DNA of 64,000 nt from Campylobacter concisus (lineage in GTDB: Bacteria; Campylobacterota; Campylobacteria; Campylobacterales; Campylobacteraceae), in NCBI RefSeq assembly GCF_015679985.1, contig NZ_CP049239.1:1-64000 (forward strand), in the 5' to 3' direction. The position numbers and the translations under genes were made by a program. This document shows, in pieces, positions 11,172 through 20,703 of this stretch; within the stretch, counting starts at the first letter, position 1; the number at the start of each line of letters is the position of its first letter. The notes beneath the pieces were generated by a model, which saw only the letters and a list, made by a program, of their open reading frames with translations, had not been told where the DNA came from and ran no database searches.

Positions 11172-11279
11172 AAATTAATTTCTTGATATCAGCTTAAAAT
11201 TTATAAAAATTTGGCTATAATCTGCCCCTATTTTAAAACTGACAAACGAAAAATAGCAAACTAATAAACGGAGAAAAAT

Positions 11280-13082
11280 TTGGAAAAGATACGAAATATA
11301 GCCGTTATCGCACACGTCGACCACGGTAAAACAACAATGGTTGATGAGCTTTTGAAACAGTCAGGAACATTTAATGAACATCAAAATCTTGGCGAGCGTG
11401 TAATGGATAGTAACGACATCGAAAGAGAGCGTGGTATCACGATCCTTTCTAAAAACACTGCCATTCGCTACAAAGATACAAAGATCAACATCATCGACAC
11501 CCCAGGCCACGCCGACTTTGGTGGAGAGGTAGAGCGTGTTCTTAAGATGGTTGATGGCGTTTTACTACTTGTCGATGCGCAAGAAGGTGTTATGCCACAA
11601 ACTAAATTTGTCGTCAAAAAGGCACTCTCACTAGGACTTCGCCCAATCGTCGTCGTAAATAAGATTGATAAGCCAGCAGGCGATCCAGACCGCGTTATAA
11701 ATGAAATTTTTGATCTTTTTGTCGCACTTGATGCAAATGATGAGCAGCTAGAATTTCCAGTCGTTTATGCCGCTGCTAAAAATGGCTACGCAAAGCTAAA
11801 ACTAAGTGATGAAAATGTAAATATGCAGCCACTTTTTGAGACTATCTTGGCTCACGTACCAGCTCCAAGTGGTAGCGATGAAAACCCGCTTCAGCTTCAA
11901 GTTTTCACGCTTGATTATGACAACTATGTCGGCAAGATCGGCATCGCGAGAATTTTTAACGGCAAGATATCTAAAAACCAAAATGTTATGCTTGCAAAGG
12001 CTGATGGCACAAAGACAACTGGTAGAATTTCAAAGTTAATTGGTTTTATGGGTCTTGAAAGAACCGATATTAACGAAGCTGGTACTGGCGACATCGTAGC
12101 GATCGCTGGCTTTGATGCGCTTGACGTTGGCGATAGCGTCGTTGATCCAAATAATCCTCATCCACTAGATCCTCTTCACATCGAAGAGCCAACACTTAGC
12201 GTTGTATTTTCTGTAAATGATGGCCCATTGGCAGGTACTGAGGGTAAACACGTTACATCAAACAAGATCGATGAGCGCCTTGCAAATGAGATGAAGACAA
12301 ATATCGCGATGAAATACGAAAATATCGGCGAGGGCAAATTTAAAGTAAGTGGCCGTGGTGAGCTTCAGATTACTATTTTGGCTGAAAATATGCGCCGAGA
12401 GGGCTATGAATTTTTACTTGGCAGACCTGAGGTCATCGTAAAAGAGATAAACGGCGTAAAATGCGAGCCATACGAGCTTTTAGTTATCGACGCACCTGAT
12501 GATACGACAGGCACAGTCATAGAAAAACTTGGCAAAAGAAAGGCTGAAATGGTCTCTATGAACCCAACAGGTGATGGCCAAACAAGGATCGAGTTTGAGA
12601 TCCCAGCGCGCGGGCTTATCGGCTTTAGAAGCCATTTTTTGACTGATACAAAAGGCGAGGGCGTTATGAACCACAGCTTTTTGGAGTTTAGACCACTTAG
12701 TGGCACCGTCGAGCACAGAACAAATGGTGCTTTAGTTTCGATGGAAAACGGCGTAACGCTTGCTTATTCGTTATTTAACTTGCAAGATCGTGGTGTGCTT
12801 TTCCTTGATCCACAAGCAAAAGTCTATGTGGGCATGATCATCGGCGAGCACAGCCGTCCAAACGACCTTGATGTAAATCCTATCAAGGGTAAAAACCTAA
12901 CAAACGTTCGTGCAAGTGGTAGCGACGATGCGATCAAGCTTGTGCCGCCTAGAAAGCTAAGCCTTGAGCGCGCGCTAGAGTGGATAGAAGATGACGAGCT
13001 AGTCGAGGTTACGCCTATAAATATCCGCGTTCGCAAGCGCTATCTAGACCCAACAGAGCGCAAAAGAAAAGCAAAACTCTAA
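11280..13082 (+). CDS. typA: Ribosome-associated GTPase TypA/BipA
   Basis: TypA/BipA is an EF-G-like translational GTPase that binds the ribosome and acts in stress and assembly. The 600-aa length is standard. The G-domain motifs are at the N-terminus: G1 AHVDHGKTT (10-18), the RGITILSKN switch region, [16 protein letters not shown] and NKIDKP. The C-terminus keeps the family pattern ([18 protein letters not shown], then [12 protein letters not shown]). It starts with TTG following GGAGAAAAAT. It is monocistronic, with a hairpin just after the stop. Confidence 0.96.
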   Translation: MEKIRNIAVIAHVDHGKTTMVDELLKQSGTFNEHQNLGERVMDSNDIERERGITILSKNTAIRYKDTKINIIDTPGHADFGGEVERVLKMVDGVLLLVDAQEGVMPQTKFVVKKALSLGLRPIVVVNKIDKPAGDPDRVINEIFDLFVALDANDEQLEFPVVYAAAKNGYAKLKLSDENVNMQPLFETILAHVPAPSGSDENPLQLQVFTLDYDNYVGKIGIARIFNGKISKNQNVMLAKADGTKTTGRISKLIGFMGLERTDINEAGTGDIVAIAGFDALDVGDSVVDPNNPHPLDPLHIEEPTLSVVFSVNDGPLAGTEGKHVTSNKIDERLANEMKTNIAMKYENIGEGKFKVSGRGELQITILAENMRREGYEFLLGRPEVIVKEINGVKCEPYELLVIDAPDDTTGTVIEKLGKRKAEMVSMNPTGDGQTRIEFEIPARGLIGFRSHFLTDTKGEGVMNHSFLEFRPLSGTVEHRTNGALVSMENGVTLAYSLFNLQDRGVLFLDPQAKVYVGMIIGEHSRPNDLDVNPIKGKNLTNVRASGSDDAIKLVPPRKLSLERALEWIEDDELVEVTPINIRVRKRYLDPTERKRKAKL

Positions 13083-13097
13083 TCAAATTTTATCATT

Positions 13098-13119
13098 TAG
13101 CCCCTTTGTAAAGGGGCTA
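13098..13119 (+). terminator. Hairpin after typA
   Basis: TAGCCCCTTTG is followed by its complement AAAGGGGCTA, giving a 9-10 bp GC-rich stem directly after the typA stop. The downstream T tract is weak (AATAATTA), so termination may be partial. Confidence 0.6.
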
Positions 13120-13330
13120 ATAATTAAACTCTAAAAACAGCAAAAAATTTATATAAATTTCTCATACTTTTTTTGCATTATTTATTTAAATTGGCTTTGT
13201 TCAAGACAAAATAGAGCCATTCTCTCATTTAAAATTTATCAATCTTAAAACCATTTATACTTTAAAATACCATACTTACTTTTCTATTTTTGCTTTTAAT
13301 ATAATCAATACAAAAATGCTTAGTTTATGC

Positions 13331-13336
13331 TAGAAT
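13331..13336 (+). promoter_or_regulatory. Candidate -10 for the lipoprotein-proC unit
   Basis: TAGAAT preceded by TATGC lies about 24 bases before the lipoprotein start. It is the only good -10 element in the otherwise featureless AT-rich gap 13083-13359. Confidence 0.4.
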
Positions 13337-13359
13337 CGGCGAAAATTTAAAGGAAACCG

Positions 13360-13989
13360 ATGAAAAAACTAAAATTTATTTTTGCTCTCGCGGCGGCATT
13401 TATTTTTGGCGGCTGCTACGAGACGACGCTACTTACACGGGTGCCGATCTCCGCGCTTATTTCGGATAAAAGCTCGGACGTGAAGTCTACGATCGTGCTA
13501 ACGGGTATAACGCCGCAGACGCACGAAACGAAGAAGGTAACGGACAATGTGCGGGTTTTTGTCCCGGACGCTAAATTTAAGGACTTCCCGACGGGAGAAA
13601 CCGCCTATGAGATGAGCGTTAGCGTAGGCAAGGGCGAAAAGGGCGGCAAAAACTCGGATAAGCGCGCCGTGCGGATATATCTAAGCCAAGACGGCGACGT
13701 CTACGGCAAGCTTAGCAAAAACATACTCGAGCAGTACGCGGGCGCGGCTAAACAGAAAATGGAGCCGACGCTAAAAGCGGCGATCAAATTTGAAAACGAC
13801 ACGAAGGATGTCTATGAGCTAGTCGCGGGCAACGAGTTTAAGGCGAGCGACGAGGCGCAGACGGGCGGCGTTTATACCTTGGCGCCGGGGCAGGTTACGG
13901 GGGCAATCTGGGCGGATAGCGTGGCGGTAAATACGGCGATCGCGGGCAAGGCGGTCAAAATCGGAGTTTTAAAAAAGACGGCTAAATGA
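13360..13989 (+). CDS. Putative lipoprotein, function unknown
   Basis: The 209-aa product begins with a lipoprotein signal peptide: a basic start (MKKLKF), a hydrophobic core and the lipobox FGGC, so Cys19 would be lipidated after cleavage. The mature part is a compact Lys/Asp/Thr/Ala-rich domain with no motif I recognise. The start follows AAAGGAAACCG at good spacing. Its 3' end overlaps the proC start by 4 bases (ATGA), so the two are coupled. From here to about 15546 the DNA is clearly richer in G and C than the flanks, with GCG, CGC and GGC codons frequent, which suggests origin from a higher-GC Campylobacter. Confidence 0.75.
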   Translation: MKKLKFIFALAAAFIFGGCYETTLLTRVPISALISDKSSDVKSTIVLTGITPQTHETKKVTDNVRVFVPDAKFKDFPTGETAYEMSVSVGKGEKGGKNSDKRAVRIYLSQDGDVYGKLSKNILEQYAGAAKQKMEPTLKAAIKFENDTKDVYELVAGNEFKASDEAQTGGVYTLAPGQVTGAIWADSVAVNTAIAGKAVKIGVLKKTAK

Positions 13990-14900
13990 AAAGCGTAAAA
14001 ATCGGCTTTATCGGTGGCGGAAATATGGGCGGCGCGATGATAGAGGCGCTTTGGCGAGCGCAACCTGACGAGGCTAACTCGGGACGAAACTCGGCCGAGG
14101 AGGGGCGAAAATTCAGCGGCCGCAGCGAGGCTCGCGGGACGGAAAATTTAGTGCAAACGGATAAAAATGCGAGCCCGCGCGAATACGAAAAAAAGGCAAA
14201 ATTTGAAATCCTAGCCTGCGCCAGAAGCAAAAACGAAGCCTTACGACAGAGATTCGGCATAAAAATAGCCGCGAGCGAAACTGATCTAGCGCGCGAAGCG
14301 GACGCGGTCGTGCTGGCTACTAAACCCGCTAGCTACGAGGCTATCTTGCGCCTGATCGCGCCCGAGCTTGCGGGCAAAATTTTGCTTCTTTTGGCTCCTA
14401 ATTTTGACATAAAGCGCGCTAGACAAATCGTAGGCGAGGGCGTTTATATCGCTCGCGCTATGCCAAATATCGCCGCTTGCATCGGCGCGTCGGCCACGGC
14501 TCTTTGCTTTGACGTCGGATTTAGTGAGGCCAAGAAAGAGACCGTGCGCGAGATAATCGCTAAAATCGGTAAAATTTACGAGATAGACGAGACCGGTTTT
14601 GCCGCATTTACGGGCATCACAGGCAGCCTGCCCGCGTATGCGTGCGCCTTTATCGAGGCTGCGGCCGATGCCGGCGTGCGGGGCGGACTGCCTAGGCAGC
14701 TTTGCTACGACGCCGTTGCGGCAGCCGTGGAAGGGACGGCGCGCCTGATCCAAAGCGGCAAGCACCCGGCCGCGCTAAAAGACGAGGTCTGCTCGCCGGC
14801 GGGAACCACGATCGAGGGACTTGCCGAGCTTGAAAAAGGCGGATTTCGCGGCGCTTTGATGGATGCCGTCGCCGCTTGCATCGCCAAAGCGAGGGGTTAG
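13986..14900 (+). CDS. proC: Pyrroline-5-carboxylate reductase with an insertion
   Basis: ProC reduces pyrroline-5-carboxylate to proline with NAD(P)H. The N-terminal Rossmann motif is IGFIGGGNMGGAMIEAL (6-22). Near the middle is YIARAMPNIAACIGASATAL (the conserved RxMPN stretch). The C-terminal dimer domain has TGITGSLPAY and the signature SPAGTTIEGLAELEKGGF. The protein is 304 aa, against about 265 for the family. The excess is a hydrophilic insert of about 50 residues (about 24-73) between the first helix and second strand of the Rossmann fold. It overlaps the lipoprotein gene by 4 bases and shares its high GC. Confidence 0.92.
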   Translation: MKSVKIGFIGGGNMGGAMIEALWRAQPDEANSGRNSAEEGRKFSGRSEARGTENLVQTDKNASPREYEKKAKFEILACARSKNEALRQRFGIKIAASETDLAREADAVVLATKPASYEAILRLIAPELAGKILLLLAPNFDIKRARQIVGEGVYIARAMPNIAACIGASATALCFDVGFSEAKKETVREIIAKIGKIYEIDETGFAAFTGITGSLPAYACAFIEAAADAGVRGGLPRQLCYDAVAAAVEGTARLIQSGKHPAALKDEVCSPAGTTIEGLAELEKGGFRGALMDAVAACIAKARG

Positions 14901-14919
14901 GTAAATTTAAAGGATAAAA

Positions 14920-15546
14920 ATGAAAATCTTATTATTTGCGCTACTTGCAGCAATAAATTTATTTGCTAGCGAGCCCGGCCTTTCGCCATTGCTGGCCGCA
15001 GATACGCTAGAAAAGCTCAAAAAATGCAAAAACCCCGACCTAAACGCTACCAAAGAGTGCGTGCAAGCGGGCATGGTAGCGGCTAACTTAAAGCAAGACT
15101 ACGGCGCTGCAGAGGGGCTATTTAGCCTAGCCTGCGCCAAAGGAGACGGCGAGGGCTGCTTTTATCTGGGCGAACTTTATAAAAATAACCTAGTAAAAGC
15201 CGCAGATAAGAGCGAGCGCGAGACTAAGATTAACGCGTATTACAAGGCTAGCTGCGTCCTTTACGAGTATTTGTCGGGTTGCTTGGCGCTAGCCAATTTC
15301 ATACAAGAAGAGCTGGGCGACGAGGTGCAGTCGTTTGCGATAAACAATACCCTATGCAACAAAAAATACGCTCCCGGATGCTACAACGTGGGCTAGATGA
15401 TAGAGCGAACGGGAGGCGATATAGGCGAGATGATGGAGTATTACGAGCGCTCGTGTAAGCTAGGCTACGTAGGCGGCTGCGCGAGAGCGGCGTGGCTGTA
15501 TGAGGGAAATTTCAACGAAAACAGAATTGATAATAAGGTATTTTGA
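14920..15546 (+). pseudogene. Sel1-repeat secreted protein interrupted by an amber codon
   Basis: The first 158 codons (14920-15393) encode a signal peptide (cleavage near LFASEP) and Sel1-like repeats with paired cysteines, such as CAKGDGEGCFYLGELY. TAG at 15394-15396 ends the frame. Reading through it continues in the same frame for 49 more codons with another clean repeat (YYERSCKLGYVGGCARAAWLYE) to TGA at 15544. The stop falls in GCYNVG-stop-MIERTGG. Sel1 repeats often have Trp there, so a TGG-to-TAG change is the simplest explanation. The 158-aa form may still be made. Cys-rich Sel1 proteins of this type (HcpA-like) are exported in Epsilonproteobacteria. GC-rich like proC upstream. Confidence 0.75.
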
Positions 15547-15675
15547 TAAAAAAATTTAAAACGATAAAACTCTATAAAGTCTTAACATAGCCAGCAATGT
15601 AGAGTAGTAGCTCTTAGCATATTTTTGAATTCTACAAGAAATTTACTAATTTATGTTTTTAAGTTTATAAAAGCT

Positions 15676-15729
15676 CTACTATACTTTTTTATAGTAGCCA
15701 GTGAAGTAAGGTTAAATTTTTACTTCACT
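15676..15729. other. Inverted repeats in the gap before the torC-like gene
   Basis: The 394-base gap 15547-15940 contains no convincing gene. It holds CTACTATA/TATAGTAG (15676-15683 with 15690-15697) followed by AGTGAAGTA/TACTTCACT (15700-15708 with 15721-15729). They could terminate upstream transcription or serve as operator sites for the respiratory genes downstream. Nothing else stands out. Confidence 0.35.
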
Positions 15730-15940
15730 AGATCCAAAAGTAAAATTTTTACAGAGCTTGTGTTTGCTTATACTTTTAATCATTAAGACAATCAATAAAA
15801 CTCATTGATAAATTTTCTTCTAAATCTTATTTTTAATAAAAATGAATATTAAATTTCTTAAATAAAGCTAAATATAACAATGTAATTTTAAACCATTAGG
15901 TTATAAGATTTTTTTAAATTTTATTTTTAAGGATTGCAAC

Positions 15941-16510
15941 ATGAAAATGCTATTTTTAGCCCCTGTCTTAGCATGTAGTCTTGCTTTTGGTGCTGATGTG
16001 ATCGCAAAAGATGCGAACATAACACTTGATGGCAAAATGATTGGTAAGATCGAAGTTTTAACGCCAGTTGAGGTTATAGAAAAAGGTGAAAAGACGAGCA
16101 AGATAAAGGTTAATGGTGTAGTTTCAACGAACTATTTAGCCCAGCTTCAAAGAAGCATAGAAGATCCGGAAGTTTTTATTGCTTTTAATGATGAAAGTGG
16201 GACAAATTTTAAAAAAGTAAAAGATCTTGAAGATGACTACGGCGAGGTTTGGTACCAAGCTGAGGGCGTTTACGAAGTGCCAAATGACGCACTTGGTGGC
16301 GATACAAAAAAGCTTTACGTAAAAGCACAACAAATTTACGAAGAGACTTGTTCTGCATGTCATAGACTTCATGAGCCAAATAGCTTTACAGCGGCTCAGT
16401 GGCCAGCAAATTTAGCTGGAATGGTCGATGCAAAATTTGTAGCACTAGACGAAACTGACCTAAATTTAGTGCTCAAATACTTACAACACAATGCCAAAAA
16501 AGTAAAATAA
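15941..16510 (+). CDS. torC: Monohaem c-type cytochrome, TorC-like partner of TorA
   Basis: The 189-aa protein has an export signal (MKMLFLAPVLACSLAFGA) and one haem c motif, CSACH (Cys137, Cys140, His141), near the C-terminus. The first 65 residues after the signal resemble an SH3-like or beta domain. Position 22 bases before the molybdenum reductase gene and the single haem fit the Campylobacter TMAO/DMSO reductase system, in which a small monohaem cytochrome passes electrons from the quinol pool to the periplasmic reductase. It is unlike the pentahaem TorC of E. coli, so the symbol reflects role rather than homology. Confidence 0.8.
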   Translation: MKMLFLAPVLACSLAFGADVIAKDANITLDGKMIGKIEVLTPVEVIEKGEKTSKIKVNGVVSTNYLAQLQRSIEDPEVFIAFNDESGTNFKKVKDLEDDYGEVWYQAEGVYEVPNDALGGDTKKLYVKAQQIYEETCSACHRLHEPNSFTAAQWPANLAGMVDAKFVALDETDLNLVLKYLQHNAKKVK

Positions 16511-16531
16511 ATTTTTCATAAGGGAGAAAAT

Positions 16532-18973
16532 ATGAAAAGACGAGATTTTATAAAATTTTCTGCGCTTGCAGCCACTGCGGCACAAGCAAGTAGGATTGAA
16601 GGTGTGACAAAAACCATTTTTGACCAAAAGAAAACTTTTGGAGCAAATAGATTTGGTCTATTTTGGGCAAATACCAACTCAAATCAAATCGTCTCTGCCG
16701 ATCCATTTGATGGTGATAAATTCCCAAATACAATGAATAACAGTTTGCCAGATCTCATCCAAAATGAAAGTCGCGTACTCTATCCGTACGTAAGAAAAAG
16801 CTACTTAAAGGCAAAAGGCGCGGCAAAAAGCGAGCTTCGTGGCAAAGAAGAATTTGTACGTGTTAGCTGGGATACGGCACTTGACCTTGCTGCAAAAGCC
16901 TTAAAAGAAAATTTTGACAAATATGGTCCAGAAAGTATTTACGGCGAATGCTACTGGTGGGGTGGCAGTGGTAAGATCAGCTGGGGCAGAACCGTTGGTC
17001 ACAGGATGCTAAAAGTGCTTGGCGGATACGTCGAAGAGAGCGGTGACTATTCAACTGGAGCTGGGCTTGTCATCATGCCTCACGTCCTTGGAAATAGTGC
17101 GGTTTATGATGCTCCTACAAAATGGGAAGCCATGGTTAAAAATGCTAAGAACATCGTATTTTGGGGTACTGACCCGCTTGTAACTGGTCAAATTTCATGG
17201 CAACCACCAACACACGATGGTTATCTTGGTATCAAAAAGATAAAAGATGCTGGCATTAAAACTTATAGTGTTTGCGTCTTTAAAAACGACACCACAAGAT
17301 ATCTTGACTCTGAAACTATCATCGTTCGTCCAAACACCGACGTAGCAATGATGCTTGGCATGTGCCACTATCTATATGAAAACAAGCTTTATGATGAGGA
17401 ATTTATCAAAAAATACACAGTTGGTTTTAATAAATTTAAAGACTATCTGCTTGGCACCACCGACAAAGTGGTAAAAGATATAAACTGGGCTAGTAAAATT
17501 TGTGGTGTAAAAGCTGAAGATATCGCTAAATTTGCTACCGTACTCGCAAAAGAGCCAAGTACTATCATCGCTGGCAGATCTCTTCAAAGACAAGATCATG
17601 GTGAGATGGGCTTTTGGGGTATCGTAACACTTAGTGCGATGCTTGGCCACATCGGTAAAGAGGGTCTTGGATTTGAGTTTAACCTCTACTACGGAAACGG
17701 CAGCACTGATAAGATAGCACCTGCTCTAAAAGGTATCAGCACTAGGATAAGCGAGAAATATGAAAACGTAGATGGTGCTCCGTGGAAAAAATTTAAAAAC
17801 GTAACCATCCCATCTTCAAGATCAATCGAAGCTTTGCAAAATCCTGGCAAAGAGATAGACTATGATGGTTCTAAGATCAAACTTCCACACATGAGAGTGG
17901 CTTACATGGCGTCTGGATCGATGTTTACAAGGCATCAGGACGTAAATAATGCCGTAAAAGCATGGCGTAAATTTGATACTGTTATCACAGCTGAGCCATT
18001 TTGGACAAGTACAGCTAAACTAAGCGATATCGTCTTACCAGTGGCACTTGAGGTAGAGAGAAATGACATCAACCAAAGTGTTCCATCGAGCGAATACATC
18101 GTGGCTTACAAGCCAGTAGTTGAGCCAATGGGCGAAAGCAGAAGCGACTACTGGATATGCTCACAAATTTGCAAACGCTGGGGCAGAGAAGAGGTCTTTA
18201 CTGAGGGTAAAGATGAGCTTGGCTGGGCGAAAGAATTTTACGCAGATGCGGTGGAACAAGCCAAAGCACTAGATCTTAAAATGCCAAGCTTTGATGAGTT
18301 TTGGAATGAGGGCTATGTCAAATTTGACAAAGACAATGAAGAGACAAAATACTACACAAGACTTAGTGCATTTAGAGAAAACCCACACAAAAATCGCCTT
18401 GGCACGCCATCAGGCAAGATAGAGATATACTCTCCAACTATTGCTAAATTTGGCTACAAAGACTTTGCTCCACACTTTGCCTGGATCGAGCCGTTTGAGT
18501 GGCTTGGTAGTGAAAAAGCTAAAAAATATCCATTTAGCATTACAACCCCACACTCAAGATATCGCCTCCACTCTCAGCTAAATAACTCAATAATCAGAAA
18601 CTACGCTGAAGTGAGCGCAAGAGAGCCGATGCTAATAAATACAAACGACGCTAAGAAAAAAGGCATTGCAACTGGTGATGTAGTGAGAGTCTTTAACGAC
18701 AGGGGCGAAATTTTGGTAGGAGCGCTTGTTACTGACATCATCCCAGAGCGTGTCATCGCTATTTGTGAAGGCGCATGGTACGACCCTGAAGTGCTTGGCG
18801 AAAGAAGCCTTTGCAAGCACGGCTGCATCAATGTCCTAACACGCGACAAAGGCACATCTAGTATCGCTCAAAGCAACTGCGGACATACGATACTAGCCGA
18901 TCTTGAAAAATATAAAGGCGAGATCAAACCAATAACTGCCTTTTCTAAACCAAAAATTTTACAATCTTTGTAG
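16532..18973 (+). CDS. torA: Periplasmic TMAO/DMSO/S-oxide reductase, molybdopterin subunit
   Basis: This 813-aa enzyme belongs to the DMSO reductase family and reduces TMAO or sulfoxides as respiratory electron acceptors. A Tat signal (MKRRDFIKFSALAATAA) directs the folded protein to the periplasm. The motif EESGDYSTGAG (168-178) matches the TorA site; Ser174 is the likely molybdenum ligand. No N-terminal FeS cysteine motif is present, which is typical of the TorA/BisC/DorA group. The C-terminal domain has ITTPHSRYRLHSQ and the cofactor-binding RSLCKHGCINVL region. It follows the cytochrome gene by 22 bases and ends at a strong hairpin terminator. Confidence 0.92.
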   Translation: MKRRDFIKFSALAATAAQASRIEGVTKTIFDQKKTFGANRFGLFWANTNSNQIVSADPFDGDKFPNTMNNSLPDLIQNESRVLYPYVRKSYLKAKGAAKSELRGKEEFVRVSWDTALDLAAKALKENFDKYGPESIYGECYWWGGSGKISWGRTVGHRMLKVLGGYVEESGDYSTGAGLVIMPHVLGNSAVYDAPTKWEAMVKNAKNIVFWGTDPLVTGQISWQPPTHDGYLGIKKIKDAGIKTYSVCVFKNDTTRYLDSETIIVRPNTDVAMMLGMCHYLYENKLYDEEFIKKYTVGFNKFKDYLLGTTDKVVKDINWASKICGVKAEDIAKFATVLAKEPSTIIAGRSLQRQDHGEMGFWGIVTLSAMLGHIGKEGLGFEFNLYYGNGSTDKIAPALKGISTRISEKYENVDGAPWKKFKNVTIPSSRSIEALQNPGKEIDYDGSKIKLPHMRVAYMASGSMFTRHQDVNNAVKAWRKFDTVITAEPFWTSTAKLSDIVLPVALEVERNDINQSVPSSEYIVAYKPVVEPMGESRSDYWICSQICKRWGREEVFTEGKDELGWAKEFYADAVEQAKALDLKMPSFDEFWNEGYVKFDKDNEETKYYTRLSAFRENPHKNRLGTPSGKIEIYSPTIAKFGYKDFAPHFAWIEPFEWLGSEKAKKYPFSITTPHSRYRLHSQLNNSIIRNYAEVSAREPMLINTNDAKKKGIATGDVVRVFNDRGEILVGALVTDIIPERVIAICEGAWYDPEVLGERSLCKHGCINVLTRDKGTSSIAQSNCGHTILADLEKYKGEIKPITAFSKPKILQSL

Positions 18974-18983
18974 AATTTATATA

Positions 18984-19013
18984 AATTTAGCCCCCGTTTG
19001 GGGGGCTAAATTA
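18984..19013. terminator. Bidirectional terminator between torA and the YolD-like gene
   Basis: AATTTAGCCCCC pairs with GGGGGGCTAAATT around a GTTT loop, and T-rich DNA follows on both sides (TTATTTTT to the right; A-rich to the left for the minus strand). It serves torA from the left. The minus-strand gene stops inside it. Confidence 0.85.
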
Positions 19014-19314
19014 TTTTTAGGTCATTTATATCTTCAAATTTGATCCTAGTTTTTACAACCATAAGAGTTTTATTTTTGAAATTTACGCCAGAGATTAGTC
19101 CGCTAGCACTTGTATAGGTGCAGCCGTCATGATAGCTCACATATACTTCATCAGCTGGCCTTAGCTCGCTTATCTTTTTTAAAATTTCATCGACCTTACT
19201 CTCGTCAAGCTCTAGTTTTTCGCATTTTTCTCGCTCTCTTGACCGCAGGGCTCGCTCTAAGGTTGATAGGGGATTAAACGAGCTAAAAATTTTTGCTCTA
19301 TCTTTACTCGCCAC
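19006..19314 (-). CDS. YolD-like protein, partner of the Y-family polymerase
   Basis: The 102-aa protein fits the YolD-like family: an N-terminal FNPLSTLERALR segment, a charged middle helix, then a beta-rich half with DEVYVSYHDGC, SGLISGVNFKNKTLMVV and IKFEDINDLKII. YolD-like genes are typically found next to UvrX/UmuC-type polymerases, mainly in Firmicutes, where they are thought to regulate or assist the polymerase. Here the gene overlaps the polymerase stop by 11 bases, so the pairing holds. Its stop lies within the torA terminator. Family assignment is by pattern, not by a search. Confidence 0.65.
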   Translation of the reverse strand: MASKDRAKIFSSFNPLSTLERALRSREREKCEKLELDESKVDEILKKISELRPADEVYVSYHDGCTYTSASGLISGVNFKNKTLMVVKTRIKFEDINDLKII

Positions 19315-20566
19315 TTTTGTGCCCTCCGATCTTTTTATTTCTATCTTGCCCAGTAGCTTCTGGTAGTAGATCGATCGCTCTTAACACCGAGTTTTTACCA
19401 AATTTTTCTTTTATGAGATTTAGGGACTTTAAAACCGCCTTTTCTTTAGTATCATCCTCAAAAAGACTTTGGTGAGTTAGGTTCTCTTTTACTACGTCGT
19501 TTGCACTGATGCTAATTTGCCTAATCAGCCCAACATTTTTTATCTTGTTTAAAAGTAGCTCTTCGGCCAAACTCATCAGCACACTTGAGACATTTGTTGG
19601 TGTCTTAAACCGAACGCTTGCACGTTGTAGTGGCTCAAGCTTATCAGCAAATTTTATATTTATCGTTATTCCACTTGCCATTACTTCTTTGTTGATCATC
19701 CTAAGCGCTAGCCTATCAGCCATCTCTTTTAGTACGACTACCGCCTCGCAACGCTCATAATCTCTTGGTAAAATTTCAGAGCTAAAGTAGGATTTTGTTC
19801 TTGGTTTATATGCTTTTATGTCAGCTATTGTCGTTGGCTCTATGCCATTTGCGTGATCTATCGTTATATAGGCATCAACTCCAAAAAAATTCTCAAGTAG
19901 GCTTCGCGGAGCATTTGCTATATCTTTCATACAAAAAATTCCATGTTTTTCCAGCTTTAGTCTAGTTTGCTTACCGATACGCCAAAAGTCATCTAGCGGT
20001 TGATGCGTCCAAAGACGTTCTTTATAAAGCTGCTCGTCTAAAAATGCAATCCCATCATCACTATGCTTAGCTAGGATATCAAGGGCGATTTTTGCGAGGT
20101 ATAAATTTGTACCCATGCCACAGGTGGCTGTCACTCCAGTAGTTTTTAAAATTTCATTCATTATCTTTTTGGCTATGGATTTTGCGTCGGTATTATAAAA
20201 TTTAACATAAGAAGTAAGATCGATAAAGGCCTCATCGATAGAATAGACGTAGATATCGTCTTTTGAGACATATTTTAGATATATCTCATAAATTTTAGCC
20301 GCATAGTCGATGTAAAACTGCATTCTAGGTGGTGCAATGATAAATTTTATAGCCTTTGGTATTTCAAAAAGCCTGCATCTATTTTTCACACCTTTTGCTC
20401 TAAGAGCTGGGCTAACGGCTAGGCAAACACTTCCGTTGCCACGACTATCGTCAGCCACGACTAGGTCGGCTTTAAACGGATCAAGCCCTCGCTCCACGCA
20501 CTCAACTGAGGCGTAAAAGGACTTTAGATCAATGACGGCATAAAATTTTTGTACTTCGTTTTTCAT
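19304..20566 (-). CDS. Y-family translesion DNA polymerase (UmuC/UvrX-like)
   Basis: The 420-aa protein copies damaged DNA. The palm motif DLKSFYASVECVERG (13-27) and YSIDEAFIDLT (near 108-118) hold the metal-binding acidic residues. GVTATCGMGTNLYLAKIA is the helix-hairpin-helix lead-in, and a little-finger domain follows. The C-terminus DRNKKIGGHKSGE is typical of the UvrX-like group seen with YolD. It lies upstream of the YolD-like gene with an 11-base overlap. No umuD-like gene is present, so it is not a UmuDC operon. Confidence 0.9.
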   Translation of the reverse strand: MKNEVQKFYAVIDLKSFYASVECVERGLDPFKADLVVADDSRGNGSVCLAVSPALRAKGVKNRCRLFEIPKAIKFIIAPPRMQFYIDYAAKIYEIYLKYVSKDDIYVYSIDEAFIDLTSYVKFYNTDAKSIAKKIMNEILKTTGVTATCGMGTNLYLAKIALDILAKHSDDGIAFLDEQLYKERLWTHQPLDDFWRIGKQTRLKLEKHGIFCMKDIANAPRSLLENFFGVDAYITIDHANGIEPTTIADIKAYKPRTKSYFSSEILPRDYERCEAVVVLKEMADRLALRMINKEVMASGITINIKFADKLEPLQRASVRFKTPTNVSSVLMSLAEELLLNKIKNVGLIRQISISANDVVKENLTHQSLFEDDTKEKAVLKSLNLIKEKFGKNSVLRAIDLLPEATGQDRNKKIGGHKSGE

Positions 20567-20703
20567 GGAGTGATTATAGATGAAAATTAGTAAAAGTTCG
20601 TTTTTGAAAAATCGATCTTAAGGCTAAAATTTCTAATAAAAATTTTTTAGAAACAAAATAAGTAAAATGGATAAATTTTACTAGTGGAACTAGGGTAAAT
20701 GCA

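Noticed and set aside
14286-14765. 159-codon minus-strand frame inside proC
   Set aside because: High GC lengthens random frames; proC on the plus strand has all family motifs.
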